A DNA stretch of 33,911 nucleotides from Fidelibacterota bacterium (GTDB lineage Bacteria; Fidelibacterota; UBA2242), in NCBI GenBank assembly GCA_016783665.1, contig JADHWC010000020.1, positions 1-33,911 of the forward strand, given 5' to 3'. Below, piece after piece: positions 9,325-17,207 of this stretch. Within the stretch, counting starts at the first letter, position 1. Each line of letters opens with the position of its first letter. The translations under genes were made by a program, and so were the position numbers. The notes below the pieces were generated by a model that worked only from the letters and a program-made list of their open reading frames with translations, was not told the origin of the DNA and did no database searches.

Positions 9325-10761
9325 ATGTTTACTGCATTGGAAGGAGCAACGGAATTTATCGGGAAAAATGATATTCGTTTCATCGATTTAAAATTCACAA
9401 ATCTGTTTGGCGGGCTTCATCATATCACCATTCCGACGCACCAGCTTAATGATCAACTCATGCAGGAAGGAGTCGGGTTCGATTCCTCTTCCACTCCCGG
9501 ATTCAAAGCTCTCGAAACCGGCGATATGGTATTGGTACCGGATCTTGAAACGGCATTCATGGATCCTTTTCACGAATATCCAACCTTGAGTATTTTATGC
9601 AATATCGCCGAAGCGGATACAAAGAAACGCTTTCACAGGGACCCCCGATATATTGCTGCTCTTGCCGAAAAATACCTGTTATCAACGGGAATTGCAACCG
9701 AGAGTAGATGGGGACCGGAATTCGAATATTACATTTTTGATAGTATCGATTATCGAAATGATCCCTTTTATTCCTATTTTAAAATCAATTCTAATGAGGC
9801 TCAGTGGAGTAATTATTTCGATAAAGGTAAACAAGATGGCTACCAGCTGTTTAATCATCGCGGATATCATGCAGCTCCTCCCTGTGATGAACTTTACAAC
9901 ATCCGTTCCGAAACGGTTAAAGTAATGGAAGATTGCGGAATCCCCGTAAGGTACCATCACCATGAAGTCGGCAGTTCCGGACAGGTTGAGATCGAAGTGC
10001 TACTCGGCAAATTAACCCGTATGGCGGATGTCACAATTCTTACCAAATATATCGCTAAAATGGTTGCTAAAAAATATGGTAAAACCGCTACCTTCATGCC
10101 GAAACCGCTCCATTACGAACCCGGCAGCGGTATGCACTTTCACCAGCATCTTTTTAAAGATGGGAAGCCGCTTTTCTATGACGCCGATGGATATGGAGGA
10201 CTAAGTCCGCTGGCACAATCTTATGTGGCTGGCATTTTAAAACATGCGCCGGCAATCACCGCCCTGACAAATCCTTCGACCAATTCCTACAAACGCCTGA
10301 TCCCCGGTTTTGAAGCGCCGGTGGCTCTATTCTTCAGCCTTGGAAACCGCAGTTCTGCTATCCGCATTCCCAAGTACGCCACCAGTCCGGAATCAAAGCG
10401 CATCGAATACCGTCCACCGGACGCCACCTGCAATCCGTACATTGCCATGTCGGCTATGCTGCTTGCCGGAATCGACGGAATCCAGAATAAATTAAACATT
10501 ACAGATGAAGGATTTGGTCCTCTCGATGTAAATCTCTTCGATCCGCAAAATGATAATGTTCGGAATTCAATCAAATCATTACCAATCTCACTTGAATCGG
10601 CGCTCGACCATCTGAAACAGGATTACAAATTTCTCCTTAAGGGAGATGTCTTTCAGGAAGATATTTTCGAGACCTGGATCGATTATAAAATCACGAACGA
10701 ATACCTGGAAAACCGGAACCGACCGACACCATATGAATATTTGCTTTACTACGGTGTTTAA
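9325..10761 (+). CDS. glnA: Type I glutamine synthetase
   Basis: WGPEFEYYIFD, GYHAAPPCDELYNIRSETVKVMEDCGIPVRYHHHEVGSSGQVEIE, KPLHYEPGSGMHFHQHLFKDGKPLFYD, NPSTNSYKRLIPGFEAPV, RSSAIRIPKY GSI motifs. Confidence 0.97.
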   Translation: MFTALEGATEFIGKNDIRFIDLKFTNLFGGLHHITIPTHQLNDQLMQEGVGFDSSSTPGFKALETGDMVLVPDLETAFMDPFHEYPTLSILCNIAEADTKKRFHRDPRYIAALAEKYLLSTGIATESRWGPEFEYYIFDSIDYRNDPFYSYFKINSNEAQWSNYFDKGKQDGYQLFNHRGYHAAPPCDELYNIRSETVKVMEDCGIPVRYHHHEVGSSGQVEIEVLLGKLTRMADVTILTKYIAKMVAKKYGKTATFMPKPLHYEPGSGMHFHQHLFKDGKPLFYDADGYGGLSPLAQSYVAGILKHAPAITALTNPSTNSYKRLIPGFEAPVALFFSLGNRSSAIRIPKYATSPESKRIEYRPPDATCNPYIAMSAMLLAGIDGIQNKLNITDEGFGPLDVNLFDPQNDNVRNSIKSLPISLESALDHLKQDYKFLLKGDVFQEDIFETWIDYKITNEYLENRNRPTPYEYLLYYGV

Positions 10762-10863
10762 GGCTATATTTGACCGATGTTAAAGACAATGTAACAAAAT
10801 CAAAATATTCTCTCCATATATCCGGAGATTTAATGTATATTTCAATTCAAACGAGGGGGTGTC

Positions 10864-12747
10864 ATGAAACAATTTATTGGTGTACTTATGGTATTTTTAA
10901 CTCTTAGCTTCTTTAATAATGAAGTCCTGTCACAAACGCGCGACCGGTCTGAGATTGCAGATCAGTATAAGTGGGATCTGACGGATCTTTATTCTTCCGA
11001 GGAAGCATATCAAAAAGCCAAAGATGAAACTGTAAGGAAATTCGACGGCATCCTGGAATACAAAGGCAAGCTGACGAAATCTCCTGTTTCACTCTTAAAG
11101 GGTTTGGATTACCACAGCAATATTATCAAGGAAATGCTACGACTTTCAAGTTATGCCGGTCAAAAATCGGACCTCGACACACGGGATTCCAAATATCTTG
11201 CCATGCGCCAGGAAATAAGCCAGTTGTTTACTCAATATAACTCAAAATCTTCCTTCATCGATCCGGAAATCCTGACAATGAATAAAAAGAAGATCGACAA
11301 ATTCCTTGCCAAAGAACCCAAATTAAGAATTTACAAACACTACCTTCACGACCTGCTTCGCAGTAAAGAACATATGCTTGGTGAAAAAGAGGAAAAGATC
11401 GTCGCCGAAGCCGGACTGGTTACAGGTACTGCCGGTTCAATTTACAGTATTTTCAAAAACGCCGATATGCCCTATCCGACAGTTAAATTAAGCAATAGCG
11501 AGGAAGTGCTCGTCGATCAGGCTGGATATGGTCGGTATCGTGCTACTCCGAATCGGGAAGACCGTAAAATTGTATTCGAAGCATTTTTCGGAAAATTCAA
11601 CGATTTCAGTCGTTCGTTCGGTACTCAGATTGACGGAAATGTAAAGTCACATATCTTCTATACCAATGTCAGAAACTACGACAATACACTCGAAAGAGCA
11701 TTGGATGCCAACAACATCTCCACCGATGTCTATCATTCACTAATCGAAAACGTGAATAAGAACTTGGATTCCTTTCATCGTTATCTGGAAATCAAACGCC
11801 GTATGCTGGGTGTGGATACACTGTTTTATTACGACTTGTACGCTCCGACAGTAAAAGGCATCGATGCTGATTTTGAATATGATGAGGCTATTGATATGGT
11901 CCTCTCCGCGGTGAAACCGTTGGGAAAAGATTACGTTAAAACAATCGATGAAGCATTTAAAAATCGCTGGATCGACGTTTATCCCACTCCCGGTAAACAT
12001 TCCGGCGCTTACATGTCCGGCAGAGCTTATGATGTTCATCCCTATATATTGCTGAACTATAACAATCTCTACAACGATGTGTCAACTCTGATACATGAAC
12101 TTGGTCATACAATGCAAAGCTATTACAGCAATAAAACCCAGCCTTTTCAGACAGCCATGTACCCGATTTTCGTAGCCGAAGTCGCATCAACACTGAATGA
12201 AATCCTGTTATTCACCGATGTTTACAATAAAACCACCGATGATGATGTGAAATTATCACTTCTCATGGAATACCTGGATGGTATCAAAGGGACCCTTTTC
12301 CGTCAGACTCAATTCGCCGAATTTGAGCTGCGCATGCATAAAATGGCTGAAAAAGGCGTACAGATCACCGGCGATTCCATGTCAGAGCTATATAAGAGCA
12401 TCGTACAGGCATATTACGGACACAATGTAGGTGTATGTGTCGTTCCCGATTATATCGACGTTGAGTGGGCTTATATCCCCCATTTTTACTATAATTATTA
12501 TGTCTATCAATACTCAACATCCTTTACGGCTTCCACAGCGCTTGCCGAGAAGATCATAGCTAAAGAACCCGGCGCTTTGGATAAATATATTGACTTCCTG
12601 TCTGCCGGAGGTTCCGATTACCCGATCAATCTTCTCAAAGACGCCGGCGTGGATATGACCACCTCCGAACCATTTGACAAAACCATGAAAATGATGAACT
12701 GGGCAATGGATGAAATCGAGAAGATTTTGGATGAAAAAGAGAGGTAA
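10864..12747 (+). CDS. pepF: Oligoendopeptidase F-like M3-family metallopeptidase with signal peptide
   Basis: Signal peptide MKQFIGVLMVFLTLSFFNNEVLSQ; DQYKWDLTDLYSSEEAYQKA; LIHELGHTMQSYYS (HEXXH); FVAEVASTLNE. Confidence 0.93.
   Translation: MKQFIGVLMVFLTLSFFNNEVLSQTRDRSEIADQYKWDLTDLYSSEEAYQKAKDETVRKFDGILEYKGKLTKSPVSLLKGLDYHSNIIKEMLRLSSYAGQKSDLDTRDSKYLAMRQEISQLFTQYNSKSSFIDPEILTMNKKKIDKFLAKEPKLRIYKHYLHDLLRSKEHMLGEKEEKIVAEAGLVTGTAGSIYSIFKNADMPYPTVKLSNSEEVLVDQAGYGRYRATPNREDRKIVFEAFFGKFNDFSRSFGTQIDGNVKSHIFYTNVRNYDNTLERALDANNISTDVYHSLIENVNKNLDSFHRYLEIKRRMLGVDTLFYYDLYAPTVKGIDADFEYDEAIDMVLSAVKPLGKDYVKTIDEAFKNRWIDVYPTPGKHSGAYMSGRAYDVHPYILLNYNNLYNDVSTLIHELGHTMQSYYSNKTQPFQTAMYPIFVAEVASTLNEILLFTDVYNKTTDDDVKLSLLMEYLDGIKGTLFRQTQFAEFELRMHKMAEKGVQITGDSMSELYKSIVQAYYGHNVGVCVVPDYIDVEWAYIPHFYYNYYVYQYSTSFTASTALAEKIIAKEPGALDKYIDFLSAGGSDYPINLLKDAGVDMTTSEPFDKTMKMMNWAMDEIEKILDEKER
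12689..12747 (+). repeat. Direct repeat copy A: 3' end of pepF
   Basis: atgatgaactgggcaatggatgaaatcgagaagattttggatgaaaaagagaggtaa = MMNWAMDEIEKILDEKER*; near-identical to 15088-15144. Confidence 0.85.
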
Positions 12748-12822
12748 ATCAGACCTATTGAATAAAATTTTATATCTGAAAATACTGTAATAGATTAATA
12801 CTCAGAGAATTAAAGCGAAATT

Positions 12823-13365
12823 TTATACTATAATAAATTTGATGTTGTAGTTATTCCACAAAGAATAAATCAATTCTTTCTCTTTTTTAGCAGATGAATT
12901 ACTCTTTATATCACAGCCGGGAGATGTGTCAACAAAGAAATATAAAACAAAATCAAACTGTGTGGAATAAACAATTGATTGTCCAATCCCCGACCTTAAA
13001 GCATTTCCATTGTTCCCTTTTTTTATTTCAAAGGCAATCCTGAGATTATTATATGGAATAAATACTGCATCTGGTCTATGATTAGTCGAAAAAAATGGAA
13101 AATTTGAAACTGTTGTTTTAGTATTTTGCTCCCACTTAAATTGTTTATCTACTTGATATTGTGCCTTTTTAATACTTATCCCAAGCCGTTCTACCAATAA
13201 TTGAGGTAATTCTTTTTGCAATCTAAGAAATAAAGCTTTTTGAATTTGGTTTTCAGTATCATTCTTTCTGCTAACAATTTCACAAAACATCTCGTGTTCT
13301 TCCATAATGGCAAGAATACCTTCTAGAATATTAATTCTTTTACTTGTTCGGGATTTTTTTACCAT
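12823..13365 (-). CDS. Stand-alone PD-(D/E)XK nuclease-like protein, AT-rich
   Basis: E-x-x-IQKALFLRLQKELP; RPDAVFIPYNNLRIAFEIKKG (D…EIK catalytic-type motif); RSGIGQSIVYS (motif IV-like Gln) …FDFVLYFFVD. Confidence 0.6.
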   Translation of the reverse strand: MVKKSRTSKRINILEGILAIMEEHEMFCEIVSRKNDTENQIQKALFLRLQKELPQLLVERLGISIKKAQYQVDKQFKWEQNTKTTVSNFPFFSTNHRPDAVFIPYNNLRIAFEIKKGNNGNALRSGIGQSIVYSTQFDFVLYFFVDTSPGCDIKSNSSAKKEKELIYSLWNNYNIKFIIV

Positions 13366-13608
13366 TTCTTTCTCCTCAATTTTACCATTTTCTATATATC
13401 TGCATTTTAGAATAAATGTCCGGTAAAAGACACTTTTTAGTGATTTCCCTAAATACAGTTATTTTCAAACTTATTAACATCCCTAGATTTTTCCGCATAA
13501 CATATTCACTATAACGGTAAACAATAATCATCAAAATGTCAATAGATTTTTTATTTCTAAATATATCAGTAAATTTTCTCAGTGGATAATTGACAAAAGG
13601 AGAAAATC

Positions 13609-13662
13609 ATGGATTTTATTGTCGAATTAAGCCAACTTTCTATCGTAAATGAACCTCTCTGA
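13609..13662 (+). other. Short ORF with strong RBS, possible gene remnant
   Basis: acaaaaggagaaaatcATG…: MDFIVELSQLSIVNEPL*; a +1 frame continues SEASLGEFFD* to a TAA. Confidence 0.25.
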
Positions 13663-13726
13663 GGCAAGCCTAGGGGAATTCTTTGATTAAAAATACAAAT
13701 AAAAAAATATATGAAAGGAAAAGAGA

Positions 13727-15037
13727 ATGCTTAAGAAAATTTTATTAGTAAGTATTTTATTATGTATATCATCATTATTTGCAAAAGACAAAGTGGCAAT
13801 CATACCAACATCGGATTATCATACTAATGTAAATATTGTAGATGAATTAACAGTATATATGGTTAATTGTGGAAAATATTCAATTGTTGATAGAGCAAGC
13901 ATGGAAACAATATTAGGAGAAATGGTATTTCAATTATCTGATGTATCAAATGAAGCAGTAATTAAAATAGGTGGATTGTTAAATGTTAAATATATTATTA
14001 CTGTAAGTAAAATAGGAAGTAATGTTACAGCAAAAATGATCGATGTTTCTACAGCTCAAATTGTAAATGCTGCAACTGATATATCATTTCAAAAAATTGC
14101 TAATGAACTGTCAAATACTACAGTATCTCTACCATCATCAACAAATAAAGATAAAATTGCAATATTGAAATTTGATACTATTATGTTAGAGGGAGTTGCA
14201 AGAGATTTTGAAAAGAAATTAGAAGCAAAAATGATGAAATTAAATAAATATTCAATTATTGATAGAAATAATTTAAGAAATATTTTAGATGAACAAGAAT
14301 TTCAATTTTCAGATAAGTCAGATGGAAATGGAGCTGAATTAGGGCAAATATTAAACGTTGATTATATCATTGTTGGATATATAGATAGATATCAAGTTAC
14401 AGTAAAAATGATTGACATAAAAACAGGAGAAGTTGTAAAGGCAATGGCACACGATACAAATACCCCTGTTCAGATGTTTAGTAGCAGTTTATTAATAAAC
14501 ATGAGAGTAATAAATGCAATTGCCAAAAAATTGTCTGCCACTGATAATTTATCTGAGAAGGTGGAAAAAGAAAAAATTGCAATTTCATCCTTTGGTAGAA
14601 CTTTTCAAAATGAGTTAACAGCCGAAATGATTAAATGTGGTAAATATTCAGTTATTGATAGATTGAATATACAACAAATCTTAAAAGAACAGAAATTCCA
14701 ATTATCTGATATATCGAGCGACGATTATAAAGAAATCGGTGAATTATTAAATGTTAAGTATGTTGTTACAGGAAGTGTTTCATCAGAGAAAGCAATGGCA
14801 AAAATGATTGATGTTTCAACAGGTGAAATTGTAAAAGCATCAGTACAAAGTACTTATGATAGTCGTAAGCAGTCATCAGTGTTATTTAATGGACATGGTG
14901 ATGCTGCAAAATATATTGCAAAGGATTTATCAGGTATTAAAATTGATGCTAAAAAACGTATAGTTAAACAGGGTTTTAAAACATTAAAGAAAATACTTGT
15001 TTTGGTTGTTCTTCTTTGTTTATCTTCACAAATTTAA
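13727..15037 (+). CDS. Exported protein with three tandem CsgG/LpoB-like (GNA1162-type) domains
   Basis: Signal peptide MLKKILLVSILLCISSLFA; three copies of the pattern CGKYSIVDR…ILxEQ.FQLSD…iGxLLNVKYIITV…AKMIDVSTGEIVKA. Confidence 0.75.
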   Translation: MLKKILLVSILLCISSLFAKDKVAIIPTSDYHTNVNIVDELTVYMVNCGKYSIVDRASMETILGEMVFQLSDVSNEAVIKIGGLLNVKYIITVSKIGSNVTAKMIDVSTAQIVNAATDISFQKIANELSNTTVSLPSSTNKDKIAILKFDTIMLEGVARDFEKKLEAKMMKLNKYSIIDRNNLRNILDEQEFQFSDKSDGNGAELGQILNVDYIIVGYIDRYQVTVKMIDIKTGEVVKAMAHDTNTPVQMFSSSLLINMRVINAIAKKLSATDNLSEKVEKEKIAISSFGRTFQNELTAEMIKCGKYSVIDRLNIQQILKEQKFQLSDISSDDYKEIGELLNVKYVVTGSVSSEKAMAKMIDVSTGEIVKASVQSTYDSRKQSSVLFNGHGDAAKYIAKDLSGIKIDAKKRIVKQGFKTLKKILVLVVLLCLSSQI

Positions 15038-15075
15038 ACAGGGTTATAAAACTTTAAAGATAATACTTTGGTAAC
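14964..15075 (+). repeat. Short direct repeat, offset 70 bp
   Basis: ttaaacagggttttaaaacattaaagaaaatactt (14964) versus ttaaacagggttataaaactttaaagataatactt (15034). Confidence 0.8.
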
Positions 15076-15085
15076 AACTAAATGT

Positions 15086-15144
15086 AAATGATGAACTGGG
15101 CGATGGATGAGATCGAAAAGATACTGGCAAAAAAGGGTATATAA
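15086..15144 (+). pseudogene. Direct repeat copy B: orphan duplicate of the pepF 3' end
   Basis: atgatgaactgggcgatggatgagatcgaaaagatactggcaaaaaagggtatataa = MMNWAMDEIEKILAKKGI*; the first three differences from copy A are synonymous (GCA/GCG, GAA/GAG, GAG/GAA). Confidence 0.8.
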
Positions 15145-15190
15145 TTCAATCTGAATTATTCAAATTTTGAATATAAACAAATGTAATGAG

Positions 15191-15219
15191 AAAAGGTGGG
15201 ATTTCACTCCCAACTTTTT
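15191..15219. terminator. Possible bidirectional terminator between convergent genes
   Basis: AAAAGGTGGGA-tttcac-TCCCAACTTTTT, one mismatch, A-tract/T-tract flanked. Confidence 0.65.
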
Positions 15220-15242
15220 ATTTCAATGTTTAATCGAAATTA

Positions 15243-16907
15243 CTAAAGTTGCTCAACAAAATATTTTGACGTCAGTTTCTCACCGGTTGCCCGAATGATC
15301 ATTTCGTCCCAGCGATACAGGGAACCGGGTTTAAAAACATTCTCGATAAAATAGCTGCCGATTTCAGGATTGTTCGTGAAACGGACTTCCGATACATTAT
15401 CCAATCCCTGGCTGACAGCAATAGCATTCAAATATTGCGCCGCCAGTAACCCTCCTAATTGGTAATTATGATAATAAACCGGGTATAGACAGACATGTAT
15501 CTTTGCGGCATAATCAGGCATATTACGGTTTTCAGGTCGTTTAACCATCTGGTATTTTTCAACTATATTCCACCAGAGTTTATTCAAGTCCTGAGCAGGG
15601 TTTGAGTACAATTCTCTTTCAAAATTCAGCATCACTAAAGACCAGCGGGCGAAGATCAATTTCTCCAAACGTAATGTTTTTGCGGTAACATCTATAATTT
15701 CCTGTTTTTGCTCATCAGTAAGATTAAGTGCTTCCTGCATCCAGGATGGATTTTTTGAAAGACGTTCAAAGAAAATGGCAACGGCTTCCGTAGTGAAGGC
15801 ATGAGCTGGTTCTCTTAAAAAGAACGGAAGATCTTTATCATGTTTCAGATCGTAAATCGCATGTCCGAGCTCATGGAGAGAAGTTGACATCCAGGATTCT
15901 GTTGCCTGGACATTCATCATAATCCGGACATCGCCTTTTCGATCCATATCCGTACAATATGCATGAGGATACTTGCCTTCCCTTTCATACAGATCGCTGG
16001 AATCCAGTATTTGATCAACATTAATATTGATGCTGTTGAAAAATTGCCGAGCCAATCCGACAACATCTTGATCCTCGTAATAACGATCCAGATTTATTTC
16101 CGTAATAACCGGCGCTTCCTGGAAAAAGGGATCGGAATAGTGCCAGGGGCTCAAATCACCGACACTGATTCCAAACCGCTCTGCCAAAACCTGATCCATC
16201 TCCATTTTAGCATCCATAAAAGGTTGTTTGGTATCCTCGTCAAGTCCATCGAAAATCCGTTGAATTTCATCAGGATCCTGCTCACTGATAATCAGGCTCA
16301 TTTGATAATAATTATCGAAGCCCATGGATTTAGCCGATTCATTGCGGAGTTTAACAAGTTTTAAAAAATCTTCTTCGACAACAGTGGCGACCTGTTTGGA
16401 TGCCTCCCAGGCTTTTTCCCGTAATGTCACGTCATTGCTTTCAGATAAAATCTTCTTAATAGCATTTCCGGTCACGGGTTTGCTATCGATTTTTCCTCTG
16501 AAAGTATTAAATCTCTGTTCGACTTCGGTCGATATTTTAGTAATTTTATTCAGTAATTCAGGATCGGTTTGATTAGCCAAAAATCCAAGGTACAATACTT
16601 CAATTGTGCGAGCAAGAACCGGATCTTTAATTTTGGCATTTTTGAATGTTTCGAGTCTATCAAAATCAGATTTATTCGAGTATATTTTTGTCAATTCAAT
16701 ATTAAGCTCGGCATATCGCTTATAGTATTCATCTTGTCCGGTGGCGGTCGCATTCCAGTAAGCAAGCGCGCTTTCCGATAATAGCGGCTCAATGACAGTT
16801 GTTAAGCTATCTACAAATTGTTTCGTTCCCATTTCAAGCTTCGACGGTTTTATTGTACAACTGATAACAAGCAGAAAAACAAGCATTATCGTGAAAATAC
16901 TTTTCAT
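15243..16907 (-). CDS. M2-family (peptidyl-dipeptidase A/ACE-like) metallopeptidase lipoprotein
   Basis: Lipobox LLVISC; ESALAYWNATATGQDEYY M2-like N-term; STSLHELGHAIYD HEXXH with downstream TTEAVAIFFERL glutamate. Confidence 0.85.
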   Translation of the reverse strand: MKSIFTIMLVFLLVISCTIKPSKLEMGTKQFVDSLTTVIEPLLSESALAYWNATATGQDEYYKRYAELNIELTKIYSNKSDFDRLETFKNAKIKDPVLARTIEVLYLGFLANQTDPELLNKITKISTEVEQRFNTFRGKIDSKPVTGNAIKKILSESNDVTLREKAWEASKQVATVVEEDFLKLVKLRNESAKSMGFDNYYQMSLIISEQDPDEIQRIFDGLDEDTKQPFMDAKMEMDQVLAERFGISVGDLSPWHYSDPFFQEAPVITEINLDRYYEDQDVVGLARQFFNSININVDQILDSSDLYEREGKYPHAYCTDMDRKGDVRIMMNVQATESWMSTSLHELGHAIYDLKHDKDLPFFLREPAHAFTTEAVAIFFERLSKNPSWMQEALNLTDEQKQEIIDVTAKTLRLEKLIFARWSLVMLNFERELYSNPAQDLNKLWWNIVEKYQMVKRPENRNMPDYAAKIHVCLYPVYYHNYQLGGLLAAQYLNAIAVSQGLDNVSEVRFTNNPEIGSYFIENVFKPGSLYRWDEMIIRATGEKLTSKYFVEQL

Positions 16908-17042
16908 TTTCCACCCCTTCCATATATTGGTTTTAACCTCACATTTGAATATAGATAGATAAAATAATTAAAACAAGGGCGTCAAAATTTCAAGATTGCA
17001 GGAACTTTACCTGTCCTTTGTTTTTAACAACCATCATGTCTT

Positions 17043-17099
17043 ACTCGTTACAAAGCCCCCGCCTTCTCACTCGTTACAAAGCCCCAGCTTTGTAATGAG
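17043..17099. repeat. REP-like palindrome plus half-copy
   Basis: CTCGTTACAAAGC-CCCA-GCTTTGTAATGAG (17070-17099; 13-bp stem with one G-T) and a direct half-copy actcgttacaaagcccc at 17043-17059. Confidence 0.75.
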
Positions 17100-17207
17100 A
17101 AGCGCATCCTTTGCTAAGTCAAGTAAAATTTTGTGGTCCCACTCATAATATTTGGTACAATTTTTGAGATAACCGAGCTTGTATATTTTCTTCTAAAAAT
17201 TCCAACT

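Noticed and set aside
9653-9963. Overlapping 90-93-aa ORFs inside glnA
   Set aside because: Alternative frames of a well-conserved glutamine synthetase.
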